From Prochlorococcus marinus str. MIT 9201 (GTDB taxonomy: Bacteria > Cyanobacteriota > Cyanobacteriia > PCC-6307 > Cyanobiaceae), in contig NZ_JNAL01000010.1 of the NCBI RefSeq assembly GCF_000759955.1, positions 1 through 64,000 of the forward strand: a stretch of DNA of 64,000 bases, written 5' to 3'. Below the pieces are notes generated by a model. The model was not told where the DNA came from. It saw nothing but the letters and a program-made list of their open reading frames with translations, and ran no database searches. The first letter of the stretch is position 1; every line of letters starts with the position of its first letter. Positions 28,492 to 37,257 of this stretch are shown piece by piece. The position numbers and the translations under genes were made by a program.

Positions 28492-29049
28492 ATGTCCTAT
28501 TCCTTAAATTCAACATTATTACTGACAATTCTTTTGGCCATAGGATTATTTTTTTTTCTTAGGGCTTCCAGTAAAGATAGAACAACAATCGTTGAGATTT
28601 CATCTTCTCAGAAACCAGTTAAGGTTTTAAATGGTTTATGTGAATGGCTTAATTTGAGGGGATGGAAGCAAACAGGAGGAGATTTTGAACAAAAAATTTT
28701 AATATTTAAAGGTCAAGTTGTTTCTAGTAAATTTTTAGCAATTTTTTTAGGATTTCTTGGCGGTTTTGGTTCTTGCGCTTTGGGATTAGTAATTATTCAA
28801 ATATATCCTGATTTAGGTTGGTGGCCTATTTTTTTGGGATTAATTGGTGGCCCTTTGTCTGGAATTGTTTATTTTAAAAAATCGGCAAGGGAGGAGAAAT
28901 TTGAATTAAGGTTGATCAATGAAAATGAAAATGATTCAACTTTCATGAGACTAAGAGCGCATAGGGATGAATTAATCTCTTTAGAAAATGAACTTGGAGA
29001 AAAACTTCAATTAAAAAGTGACGGTTCTTTATTTAAAACACCTATTTAA
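28492..29049 (+). CDS. CCB2/CCB4-like membrane protein (cytochrome b6f heme ci assembly)
   Basis: Small membrane protein, 185 residues, resembling the cyanobacterial/chloroplast cofactor-assembly-of-complex-C family (CCB2/CCB4), which attaches heme ci to cytochrome b6. It has an N-terminal transmembrane segment (LLLTILLAIGLFFFLRASSKDRT, about 9-31, where the basic residues suggest the cytoplasmic side follows), two further hydrophobic stretches (FLAIFLGFLGGFGSCALGLVII and WWPIFLGLIGGPLSGIVYF, about residues 82-127), then a charged C-terminal helical tail. The call relies on recollection of the family N-terminal pattern. It converges on hemF with a 28-bp gap. Confidence 0.65.
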   Translation: MSYSLNSTLLLTILLAIGLFFFLRASSKDRTTIVEISSSQKPVKVLNGLCEWLNLRGWKQTGGDFEQKILIFKGQVVSSKFLAIFLGFLGGFGSCALGLVIIQIYPDLGWWPIFLGLIGGPLSGIVYFKKSAREEKFELRLINENENDSTFMRLRAHRDELISLENELGEKLQLKSDGSLFKTPI

Positions 29050-29077
29050 GATACTTTAAAATTTTGTTCGATAATTT

Positions 29078-30106
29078 TTAATCAAAAATATCATTGTCTA
29101 TACAGAATTTCTCTAACTGTTTATCGTTTAACCAATCTTGGGGTTTTGTAAAAATTGATGTGAGAAATTCCTCTCGTGAACCCTTTTTAGCTTTATATCC
29201 ATATTCCCATCTTGCTAAAGGCGGCAAGGACATCAATATAGATTCAGTTCTGCCATTTGTTTGAAGTCCAAAAATCGTCCCTCTATCCCAAACTAAATTG
29301 AATTCGACATATCTACCTCTTCTATATAGCTGGAATTCTCTTTCCTTCGATGAATATTTTTGAGAAGCTCTTTTTTCAATAATGGGCAAATATGAAGGGA
29401 GGAATGCCTGCCCACAGTTTTCCGCTAAAGAAAATAAATTATCCCAATTTAAATTAGATCTGCCAACATTTTGTGAAGCTTTTGATGCCTCTCCATTTTG
29501 ATTATTTCCCCTATAAATATTGCCTGAACCATCTTGATAATCATAAAAAATACCTCCTATGCCTCTAGATTCATTTCTATGCTTCAAGAAGAAATATTCA
29601 TCACACCAAGGTTTGAAAACTTTATGCAAATCTTGATCAATTTTCTCACAAGCTTTTTTATGCTCGTTATGAAAATTCTTTACATCAGAAAGATAAGGAT
29701 AAAAAGGGGTTAAGTCTGCACCTCCCCCAAACCACCAAACAGGACCAGCTTCGAAATATCGATAATTCAGATGAACGGTAGGAATATAGGGATTCTTAGG
29801 GTGCAATACCATAGATGTTCCCGTGGCAAACCATTCATGACCTTTTGCTTCGGGCCTTTGAGAGATTATAGATTGAGGTAATTCTTTTCCATGTACTTCC
29901 GAGAAGTTTACTCCTGCTTGCTCAAAAATAGAACCATTTTTCAATACTCTTGATCTTCCACCGCCACCTTCGTCTCTTATCCAGGATTCTTCTGTAAACG
30001 TCCCTTTGCCATCTACATTTTCAAGCCCTGAACAAATTTTGTTTTGTAGAGTTAATAAGAGATTTTTAGTTTTTTCTCTCGAGTTTTTAGGAGGTTCTTT
30101 CAACAT
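29078..30106 (-). CDS. hemF: Oxygen-dependent coproporphyrinogen III oxidase
   Basis: Oxidative decarboxylation of coproporphyrinogen III to protoporphyrinogen IX on the way to heme and chlorophyll, using O2. The 342-residue protein has the family signature [20 protein letters not shown] (about 118-137), the aspartate- and histidine-rich centre ([14 protein letters not shown]) and [18 protein letters not shown] near residue 280. Length is normal for the cyanobacterial form. It diverges from mrp over 159 bp. The anaerobic HemN counterpart is not in the window. Confidence 0.97.
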   Translation of the reverse strand: MLKEPPKNSREKTKNLLLTLQNKICSGLENVDGKGTFTEESWIRDEGGGGRSRVLKNGSIFEQAGVNFSEVHGKELPQSIISQRPEAKGHEWFATGTSMVLHPKNPYIPTVHLNYRYFEAGPVWWFGGGADLTPFYPYLSDVKNFHNEHKKACEKIDQDLHKVFKPWCDEYFFLKHRNESRGIGGIFYDYQDGSGNIYRGNNQNGEASKASQNVGRSNLNWDNLFSLAENCGQAFLPSYLPIIEKRASQKYSSKEREFQLYRRGRYVEFNLVWDRGTIFGLQTNGRTESILMSLPPLARWEYGYKAKKGSREEFLTSIFTKPQDWLNDKQLEKFCIDNDIFD

Positions 30107-30265
30107 GTATTTAGTAAATCTTGAAGAAAAAAATTTTTTTGGTTAATTATAAGTTTCCCTTTATAATTTCTCTTAGGGGAACCTTATTGCCTATTATTTG
30201 ATAGTTCGACATAGTTCTTAATCTTTTAAACAGTCGACTACCTTGTCAAAATATTTAAAAATTTA

Positions 30266-31336
30266 ATGACCACAATAGAAGATGCGAATTTTGCTTTACA
30301 AAAGGTTCTAGATGCTGGATCAAAGAAAAATGTAATTGAATTAGCTTGGATTAAAAACGTAAGAGTAACTATACCGAGAGTAATCGTAACATTATCATTA
30401 CCATCATTTGCAAATTCACAGAGAGATAGAATTGTACAAGAGGTTAGAAAAGTACTACTGGATTTTGAAGATATTGATGATGTTCAAATAGAAATAGATA
30501 ATAATCCTCCCAAAACAGAATCTCAAAATCAAAGTAATACTCCAGATTTGCAGAAGATTGATGGGATTCGGCATATCATCGCTGTGAGCAGTGGTAAAGG
30601 TGGAGTTGGAAAAAGTACTATCGCAGTAAATCTTGCTTGTTCTTTGGCTAAATTAGGCTTGAAAACTGGTTTACTGGATGCGGATATCTATGGACCTAAT
30701 ACTCCCTCAATGATGGGAGTCGCCGAACAGAATCCAAAGGTTACAGAAGGTGGTGGTAATGATCAAAGATTAATACCAATAAACAAATATGGAATTTCAT
30801 TAGTGTCAATGGGTTTCCTCATTGAAGAAGGTCAGCCAGTTATATGGAGAGGACCAATGCTTAATAGTATTATTCGTCAATTTCTTTATCAAGTTGAATG
30901 GAACAATCTTGACTTTTTGGTTATTGACTTGCCTCCTGGAACAGGAGATGCTCAAATATCCCTTTCTCAATCTGTGCCTATTTCTGGAGCAATCGTTGTT
31001 ACTACTCCTCAACAAGTATCTTTGCAAGATGCGAGGAGGGGATTAGCAATGTTTCAACAACTCGGAGTGCCTTTACTGGGAATTGTAGAAAATATGTCAG
31101 TATTTATTCCGCCGGATATGCCAAGTAAAAAATATGAAATTTTTGGAAAGGGGGGTGGACAAACATTAGCTCAAGAAAATGATTTACCATTATTAGCACA
31201 AATTCCTATTGAAATCCCTCTCGTTGATGAAAGTAATAAAGGTGTACCAATCTCAATAAGTCAGCCTAATAAAGAAAGTTCTATTGCATTTGGTAACTTA
31301 GCTCAATTAATTAAGAATCAATTTGTTGTTAGATAA
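30266..31336 (+). CDS. mrp: Mrp/ApbC-family P-loop ATPase, Fe-S cluster carrier
   Basis: ParA-like ATPase of the Mrp/NBP35 family that carries or loads 4Fe-4S clusters. The 356-residue protein has an N-terminal MIP18-like domain (about 1-85, VIELAWIKNVRVTIPR) and a P-loop domain with the deviant Walker A SSGKGGVGKSTIAVN (about 108-122), Walker B DFLVIDLPPGTGD, and a NENM-like segment IVENMSVFI. A CPxC motif typical of many Mrp proteins is missing from the usual place (VFIPPDMPSKKYEIF), as in other cyanobacterial versions as far as I recall. It abuts rodA with no gap. Confidence 0.94.
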   Translation: MTTIEDANFALQKVLDAGSKKNVIELAWIKNVRVTIPRVIVTLSLPSFANSQRDRIVQEVRKVLLDFEDIDDVQIEIDNNPPKTESQNQSNTPDLQKIDGIRHIIAVSSGKGGVGKSTIAVNLACSLAKLGLKTGLLDADIYGPNTPSMMGVAEQNPKVTEGGGNDQRLIPINKYGISLVSMGFLIEEGQPVIWRGPMLNSIIRQFLYQVEWNNLDFLVIDLPPGTGDAQISLSQSVPISGAIVVTTPQQVSLQDARRGLAMFQQLGVPLLGIVENMSVFIPPDMPSKKYEIFGKGGGQTLAQENDLPLLAQIPIEIPLVDESNKGVPISISQPNKESSIAFGNLAQLIKNQFVVR

Positions 31337-32608
31337 TTGATGTTTAGGAGTTTTTCTTTATTAAATAAGAGAGGATTTTTATCAAAAAAAGACAAACTTA
31401 ATAGAAGTTTTTTATTTTCTCCACTACTTTTAATTCCTCTGTTTTTAGTTATTATTTCGGGTTTATTAATAAAAAGTATTCAGGAAAATTTAATTACGTC
31501 AAATTACTTAGATCATATCCTTACTGGTTTTTTAGGTTATTTTTTAGCATTTTTTATTTCTTTTATACCGTTAGAGAGAATTAGAAAATATTTGGGCCCA
31601 TTTTATTTGTGTACTTTAATGTCCTTATTACTAGTTTATTTTTTTGGAATCTCAGTTTCTGGTGCTCAAAGATGGCTAAACTTGGGTATCTTTTCTTTTC
31701 AGCCTTCAGAAGTAGCTAAACTAAGTACTGTATTAACTCTTGCTTTAGTACTTGATAAAAAAATAATTTCAACAATAAGAGATTTAGTATTGCCCTTATT
31801 AGTAGTAGTTATTCCTTGGGTTCTAATTTTTTTTCAACCGGACTTAGGCACCTCTTTAGTTTTACTTGTTTTGACAGGTGTGATGCTCTATTGGTCGCAA
31901 ATGGCCATAGAGTGGATATTGATATTAGTGTTTTGTATTCTCACTTCAATATTATATTTATCCTTACCAACTCTTCTTATTTTCTGGATTCCATTTATAG
32001 GATATCTTGCTTATAGATCTTCGAAAAAGAAAATTATTTTTTCTGCTCTCGCTATTTCGTTCCATTTATTAGTGGCAAAATTGACACCAATTTTGTGGCA
32101 ATATGGTTTAAAAGAATATCAAAAAGATAGATTAGTTTTATTTTTAGATCCAAATAGAGATCCATTAGGTGGGGGATATCATTTGATACAGAGTCAAATT
32201 GCAATTGGCTCTGGAGGATTATTTGGGACTGGCTTGCTTCGAGGTAAGCTCACTAATTTGCAATTTATACCAGAACAACATACTGATTTTATATTTAGTG
32301 CTTTAGGAGAAGAATTGGGTTTTGTGGGGTGCATAATAGTTTTATTTTTGTTCTTTTTTTTGATTCAAAAACTTATTAATACTGCAACAATTGCTAGGAC
32401 AAATTTTGAATCTCTAATTGTAATTGGAATAGCTTCAACTTTTTTATTCCAAATAATTATTAACTTATTTATGACTATTGGATTAGGACCAGTAACTGGA
32501 ATTCCGCTTCCTTTTATGAGCTATGGTCGAACGTCATTGGTGACTAATTTTATATCTATTGGATTTGTTTTATCTATATTGAAACGCTCTAGATCACTCA
32601 GAAGTTGA
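31337..32608 (+). CDS. rodA: RodA/FtsW-family SEDS glycosyltransferase (probably RodA)
   Basis: Polytopic SEDS protein that polymerises lipid II into peptidoglycan during growth. The 423-residue protein has about ten membrane segments. SEDS hallmarks are SGAQRWLNLGIFSFQPSEVAKL (about residues 110-131), FFQPDLGTSLVLLVL with its catalytic aspartate (about 171-185), GSGGLFGTGLLRGK, FIPEQHTDFIFSALGEELG and PLPFMSYGRTSL. RodA rather than FtsW is inferred from the overall pattern and needs phylogeny. The start codon ATG lies directly after the mrp stop; the 3' end overlaps the next gene by one nucleotide. Confidence 0.9.
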   Translation: MMFRSFSLLNKRGFLSKKDKLNRSFLFSPLLLIPLFLVIISGLLIKSIQENLITSNYLDHILTGFLGYFLAFFISFIPLERIRKYLGPFYLCTLMSLLLVYFFGISVSGAQRWLNLGIFSFQPSEVAKLSTVLTLALVLDKKIISTIRDLVLPLLVVVIPWVLIFFQPDLGTSLVLLVLTGVMLYWSQMAIEWILILVFCILTSILYLSLPTLLIFWIPFIGYLAYRSSKKKIIFSALAISFHLLVAKLTPILWQYGLKEYQKDRLVLFLDPNRDPLGGGYHLIQSQIAIGSGGLFGTGLLRGKLTNLQFIPEQHTDFIFSALGEELGFVGCIIVLFLFFFLIQKLINTATIARTNFESLIVIGIASTFLFQIIINLFMTIGLGPVTGIPLPFMSYGRTSLVTNFISIGFVLSILKRSRSLRS

Positions 32609-33972
32609 TGAAATCACAAATTACCATAAAAAAAATTCAAGACCTTTTGATGGAAGGAGTTCAAACTATCTATGTGGATGATGATACATCTAGAAGAATG
32701 TGGTGGGCTTCTTTAGAAGTAATTCAAAAAGATTTCCTTTCTAAGAATTTTAAATATGGGGGAGTTTGGGTTGCTTCGCCTTTGCCAGCATTTAATGATA
32801 AAAAATTTTTAAATCAACTTCATGGATGGCTTTGGTCTCCTGAGGGGTTTCCATACTTTCAAAATGAGAATGCAGGTTTTTTACCAGTTAATAATTCAGA
32901 CAAGATAAAAAAAGATTTAGATTTAGTTAGTAATTATAAAGTCTTAAATCTTAGTCAAGAAGATGGTTATGAACCTTTTCTTATGATAATCACACCAAAT
33001 TTTCAATGCATTTTATCAATTGTAGGAGAAAAAGATAAGAAAATTCTATTAATAAAGTGTGATGAAGAAAGCCTAAAACTTTCAATTGAATTAATGCATG
33101 CAAAATTAAATCAAGAAAATTATGATGAAGGAGTAAAATTTCGTAATGCGATTAATAATTTAGGTAACCTTAATATTAATATTCAATTTGAAAAATTATT
33201 TTGGCCAATGTTGTCGGCAAAATTAGCAAATATTGCGCCAAATCATAATATTAAAAATTCTTTTAAAAATGATCAAAAAAATGTACAAATAACTGAAGCA
33301 AAACTATTACGTGCAATATCTCATGAAGTAAGAACACCATTGGCAACAATAAGAACCCTTATAAGTTCTACTTTAAAAAAATATAAGATGGACGAATCAA
33401 TGAAAAATCGTTTAATGCAAATTGATAATGAATGTAATGAACAAATTGATAGGTTTGGTTTAATCTTTAATGCAGCAGAATTAGTGAGCAATGAAGTTCC
33501 AACACAAAATAATTTGGCAAAAATCAATTTAGCTGAAATTTTTAAAAAGCTTGCTCCTTTATGGAATAAACAATTAAATCGACGTGGGATTTTTTTAAAA
33601 ATTGATATTCCAAATCAACTCCCACAAATTTTGAGCGATTCTGAAAAATTAGAATTAATGTTAAGTGGATTAATTGATAAAAATACTAGAGGCTTAAAAG
33701 AAGGTAGTACATTAATTTTAGAATTAAGACCGGCTGGTCAAAAACTGAAACTTCAACTAAAAGTGCAAAAATTAGATAGTAATAATAAAGAAATTCAAAA
33801 AAGAGAGAAAGGTTCTGATCTAGGACCCGTTTTAAATTGGAATCCTCAAACTGGTAGCCTTCAACTAAGTCAGAATGCTACTCAAAAGTTGTTAGCGAGT
33901 TTAGGAGGACATGTCACACAAAGGCGTGATACGGGTTTGACAGTATTTTTTCCGATTTCAGATTCAAATTAA
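32608..33972 (+). CDS. Sensor histidine-kinase-like protein with degraded ATP-binding domain
   Basis: Soluble protein of 454 residues without membrane segments. The N-terminal about 225 residues are an unrecognised domain (MMKSQITIKKIQDLLMEGVQ to ANIAPNHN). A dimerisation/phosphoacceptor region follows with a good H-box, AISHEVRTPLATIRTLISS (about residue 235). The C-terminal part corresponds to a HATPase domain by position (LPQILSDSEKLELMLSG onward), but the N-box and glycine boxes are poor: I see no DxGxG, and GPVLNWNPQTGSLQLS replaces the G2 loop. I choose the ATG at 32608, which overlaps the rodA stop codon; a TTG at 32605 is also open. No response regulator is adjacent. It may not autophosphorylate. 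Confidence 0.8.
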   Translation: MKSQITIKKIQDLLMEGVQTIYVDDDTSRRMWWASLEVIQKDFLSKNFKYGGVWVASPLPAFNDKKFLNQLHGWLWSPEGFPYFQNENAGFLPVNNSDKIKKDLDLVSNYKVLNLSQEDGYEPFLMIITPNFQCILSIVGEKDKKILLIKCDEESLKLSIELMHAKLNQENYDEGVKFRNAINNLGNLNINIQFEKLFWPMLSAKLANIAPNHNIKNSFKNDQKNVQITEAKLLRAISHEVRTPLATIRTLISSTLKKYKMDESMKNRLMQIDNECNEQIDRFGLIFNAAELVSNEVPTQNNLAKINLAEIFKKLAPLWNKQLNRRGIFLKIDIPNQLPQILSDSEKLELMLSGLIDKNTRGLKEGSTLILELRPAGQKLKLQLKVQKLDSNNKEIQKREKGSDLGPVLNWNPQTGSLQLSQNATQKLLASLGGHVTQRRDTGLTVFFPISDSN

Positions 33973-33977
33973 AATGA

Positions 33978-34017
33978 GAAAGAAATTTTACATTTATTAA
34001 ATAATGTAGAAACTTTC
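33978..34017 (+). terminator. Candidate hairpin after the rodA-kinase operon
   Basis: TACATT (33989-33994) pairs with AATGTA (34003-34008), and outside it GAAAG (33978-33982) with CTTTC (34013-34017), giving a two-part stem directly after the stop codon and before psaD. An AT-rich stretch follows but no clean U-tract. Confidence 0.4.
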
Positions 34018-34082
34018 CTATTAATTTGAATTTTGTAAAATATGAATGCTAATTTCTTATTATAAATAACTCAAAATCTAGG

Positions 34083-34505
34083 ATGACTGAAACTTTAGTT
34101 GGTCAATTTCCAAAGCATATAGGAAGTACTGGGGGTTTATTAAACTCAGCAGAAACCGAAGAAAAATATGCAATTGTATGGAAAAGTACGAAAGAACAAG
34201 CATTTGAATTACCTACAGGTGGTGCCGCTATTATGCATGAAGGTGATAATTTAATGTACTTTGCAAGAAAAGAACAATGCCTTGCACTAGGGACGCAATT
34301 ACGATCTTTTAAGCCAAGAATTGAAGACTTTAAAATTTATAGAATTTTCCCAGGTGGAGATATTGAATTTTTACATCCTAAAGATGGCGTCTTCCCTGAG
34401 AAAGTTAACGAGGGCAGAGAAAAAGTAGGACATAACCCAAGAAGAATAGGCGAGAATCCTAATCCAGCTGGGTTGAAATTTACAACAAAAAATACTTTTG
34501 ATTAA
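34083..34505 (+). CDS. psaD: Photosystem I subunit II (ferredoxin-docking)
   Basis: PsaD covers the acceptor side of photosystem I next to PsaC and helps dock ferredoxin. The 140-residue protein matches the cyanobacterial family: [20 protein letters not shown] at the N-terminus, then [39 protein letters not shown], and KINDY-like [20 protein letters not shown] with the basic ferredoxin-interacting C-terminal half. It contains the usual PEKVNEGR segment. It is monocistronic-looking, between the kinase-like gene and trpE, and has an AT-rich leader region with a TATAAA at 34061-34066 that could be its -10 element. Confidence 0.98.
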   Translation: MTETLVGQFPKHIGSTGGLLNSAETEEKYAIVWKSTKEQAFELPTGGAAIMHEGDNLMYFARKEQCLALGTQLRSFKPRIEDFKIYRIFPGGDIEFLHPKDGVFPEKVNEGREKVGHNPRRIGENPNPAGLKFTTKNTFD

Positions 34506-34516
34506 TTTCTTTAAAG

Positions 34517-34545
34517 TTGATATAAAAGAAAAATATATTTATAAT
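34517..34545 (+). promoter_or_regulatory. Sigma-70-type promoter of trpE
   Basis: TTGATA (34517-34522, five of six bases of the -35 consensus) and TATAAT (34540-34545, perfect -10) are separated by exactly 17 bp. Transcription would start near 34552, about 13 nt before the trpE start codon. The leader is therefore too short for classical trp attenuation. This is the best-matching promoter I found in the window. Confidence 0.65.
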
Positions 34546-34564
34546 TTGGGTTGACATTATAAGT

Positions 34565-36085
34565 ATGATCGGCTCTCAGAAAGATAGTTTTTTAAAGGCT
34601 TACCAAGAAGGTAAAAATTTTATACCTATTACTCAAACTTGGCCTGCAGATTTAGAGACTCCATTATCAACTTGGATAAAATTATCCGAAAAAAATTCAC
34701 ATGGTGTTTTCCTTGAGTCAGTAGAAGGTGGGGAAAGTTTGGGTAGATGGAGCATAGTTGCTACTAAACCTCTCTGGGAAGCAGTGTGTAAAGGAGAAGA
34801 AATAGTGAAAACTTGGAACAGTGGAAAAACTGAAATATATAAAGGCGATCCTTTTGATATTTTAAAAAATTGGACAAAGGAATATAAATCAATCATTCTT
34901 GATGACTTACCATCAGTTGGACAATTGTATGGCTCTTGGGGTTATGAATTAATAAATCGAATAGAACCAAGCGTTCCAATAAATGAGACACCAGAAAATA
35001 ATATCCCTTATGGTTCCTGGATGTTTTTCGATCAGTTAGTTGTTTTTGATCAAATTAAAAGATGTATAACTGCAGTGGTTTATGCAGATACAACTTCTTC
35101 AAAAGAGTTCTCTATTGAAGAGTTATATTTAAATTCAATTTCTAAAATTCAGAAAACTCGAAATTTGATGAGAGTTCCTCTAAAAGAAAATGAGTTTTTA
35201 GATTGGAATGAAAACGAGAATATGAATTTAGATCTTGAGAGTAATTGGAAAAAAAAAGATTTTGAAGATGCAGTTCTTTCTGCAAAAGAATACATAAGAA
35301 AAGGAGATATTTTCCAAATAGTTTTAAGTCAGAAATTCCAAACTAAAGTCAATAATGATCCATTTAATTTATATAGAAGTTTGAGGATGGTCAATCCCTC
35401 TCCCTACATGTCATTTTTTAATTTTGGTTCATGGTATTTGATAGGTTCTAGTCCTGAAGTAATGGTTAAAGCTGAAAAAAATAAAAATAACCGGATTGTT
35501 GCAAGCTTAAGGCCTATAGCAGGTACAAGACCTAGAGGTATTGATAAACGACAAGACCTAGAATTAGAAAAGGATTTGTTAAAAGATCCAAAAGAGATAG
35601 CTGAGCATGTAATGCTTATTGATCTCGGTAGAAATGATCTAGGAAGAGTATGTGAAATTGGTACTGTTGAGGTTAAGGACTTAATGGTTATAGAGAAATA
35701 TTCACATGTTATGCATATAGTTAGTGAAGTGGAGGGAATTTTAAGAAACAATGCTGATGTATGGGATTTGCTAAAAGCGTCTTTCCCCGCTGGAACAGTT
35801 ACTGGTGCGCCAAAAATAAGAGCGATGCAATTGATTCATCACTTTGAAAAAGATGCTAGAGGGCCTTATGCTGGTGTTTACGGATCAATTGATATCAATG
35901 GTTCTTTAAATACGGCGATTACAATAAGAACTATGATAGTAAAACCTTCTAAAGATGGTAAATATGATGTTTCAGTGCAAGCAGGTGCTGGAATAGTTGC
36001 TGATTCCTCTCCTGAAAATGAATATCAAGAGACGATAAATAAAGCAAAGGGGATACTCAAAGCATTAGCCTGTTTAGATAAGTAA
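34565..36085 (+). CDS. trpE: Anthranilate synthase component I
   Basis: Chorismate plus glutamine (ammonia from TrpG) gives anthranilate, the first step of tryptophan synthesis. The 506-residue protein is of the stand-alone chorismate-binding type. The N-terminal region has the tryptophan-feedback LLES-like segment LESVEGGESLGRWSIVATKP (about 50-69). The C-terminal catalytic part has IVLSQKFQTKVNNDPFNLYRS, SSPEVMVK, RPIAGTRPRG, ELLKDPKE-like LEKDLLKDPKEIAEH, FPAGTVTGAPKIRAM and the final GIVADSSPENEYQE. trpG is not in the window. The gshA start codon follows directly after the stop. Confidence 0.96.
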   Translation: MIGSQKDSFLKAYQEGKNFIPITQTWPADLETPLSTWIKLSEKNSHGVFLESVEGGESLGRWSIVATKPLWEAVCKGEEIVKTWNSGKTEIYKGDPFDILKNWTKEYKSIILDDLPSVGQLYGSWGYELINRIEPSVPINETPENNIPYGSWMFFDQLVVFDQIKRCITAVVYADTTSSKEFSIEELYLNSISKIQKTRNLMRVPLKENEFLDWNENENMNLDLESNWKKKDFEDAVLSAKEYIRKGDIFQIVLSQKFQTKVNNDPFNLYRSLRMVNPSPYMSFFNFGSWYLIGSSPEVMVKAEKNKNNRIVASLRPIAGTRPRGIDKRQDLELEKDLLKDPKEIAEHVMLIDLGRNDLGRVCEIGTVEVKDLMVIEKYSHVMHIVSEVEGILRNNADVWDLLKASFPAGTVTGAPKIRAMQLIHHFEKDARGPYAGVYGSIDINGSLNTAITIRTMIVKPSKDGKYDVSVQAGAGIVADSSPENEYQETINKAKGILKALACLDK

Positions 36086-37204
36086 ATGAGTCACAATCAT
36101 CTTTTTAAGGGTTTTGAGGTTGAACTTTTCACTGGTTCTTTAAAATCTCATATTGGGGTTTCGGCTGAAATTGAGAAACAATTCCCTGATTTTGTAAAAG
36201 AGCCAGATAATAGAAACGTTGAATACATAACAACACCTGAAAAAGACTACGATTTTTTATACAAGAAATTAATAACTCCAAGAAAAAAGTTAAGAAGATG
36301 GCTAAACAAAAAAGAGTTAACAATCATTCCTTCATCTACTCTTTGTTTTAAACACGATATTCAATTTCAAAGATCTGATATTGACAATGTTTATCATCAA
36401 TTTATACAAGATAATTATGGAACCTCAATTGCAACTTCAAGTGTCCATATAAACGTAGGAATAGATGATTTAGATAAGCTTTTTGCGGCTATAAGACTTA
36501 TAAGATCTGAAGCTGCTATATATCTATCACTAAGCGCTAGCTCACCTTTTTTAAATAATAAAATTACGGAGAATCATTCTCAGAGATGGATACAATTTCC
36601 TAAAACACCAAGAAAGGTGCCTTTTTTTGTAAATCATAATTCTTATATCGAATGGATCGAGGAAAATATAGCTAATAAAAATATGCAAAATATCCGGCAT
36701 TTTTGGTCTTCAATACGACCTAATGGTCCTCAAAGACCTTTAATTGTTGATCGGTTGGAATTAAGAATTTGTGATTTTATTTATGATGTTAACTTGCTTT
36801 TAGGGATAACGGCCATGATAGAACTAAGGATTTTAAATCTTTTTGAAAATATAAATACTTTAGATCCTTTGAATGCCAGTTATTTTTCTATTGATAAATT
36901 ACCCGAAATATGTGATCAAAATGAAATTAATGCTGCTAAAGAAAGTTTGAATTCAGAATTAATTCACTGGCAGGATGGCAAAAAAGTTATTTGTAGAGAG
37001 TGGATTCATAATTTATTATCAGATTTGTCATACACAGCAGAAAATTTTGGTATGAAACATCTTTTGAATCCTATTTATAAAGTCCTTGAAGAAGGCAATC
37101 AATCTATGAAATGGATAAATCAATATGAAAAAGGTCTTTCTATTGAGCAAATAATGAAAATTTCTATCGAAGATATGATTAGGAGTGAAGGCGGGAATGT
37201 TTAA
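36086..37204 (+). CDS. gshA: Glutamate-cysteine ligase, cyanobacterial type
   Basis: ATP-dependent joining of glutamate and cysteine, the first step of glutathione synthesis. The 372-residue protein resembles the cyanobacterial GshA family (distinct from the E. coli type): it begins LFKGFEVELFTGSLKSHIGVSA (GFEVE-like metal/Glu site, about 6-27), then DNRNVEYITTPEKDYDFLY (about 42-60), SVHINVGIDDLDKLF (about 118-132), and FWSSIRPNGPQRPLIVDRLELRI (about 206-228). It starts immediately after the trpE stop, so transcription from the trpE promoter seems likely although the pathways are unrelated. Family assignment is from memory of the cyano-type sequence. Confidence 0.88.
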   Translation: MSHNHLFKGFEVELFTGSLKSHIGVSAEIEKQFPDFVKEPDNRNVEYITTPEKDYDFLYKKLITPRKKLRRWLNKKELTIIPSSTLCFKHDIQFQRSDIDNVYHQFIQDNYGTSIATSSVHINVGIDDLDKLFAAIRLIRSEAAIYLSLSASSPFLNNKITENHSQRWIQFPKTPRKVPFFVNHNSYIEWIEENIANKNMQNIRHFWSSIRPNGPQRPLIVDRLELRICDFIYDVNLLLGITAMIELRILNLFENINTLDPLNASYFSIDKLPEICDQNEINAAKESLNSELIHWQDGKKVICREWIHNLLSDLSYTAENFGMKHLLNPIYKVLEEGNQSMKWINQYEKGLSIEQIMKISIEDMIRSEGGNV

Positions 37205-37257
37205 TTATTTAAACAAACATTTGATCTGAACATTTTTACTTGTGACATAATGATTAT

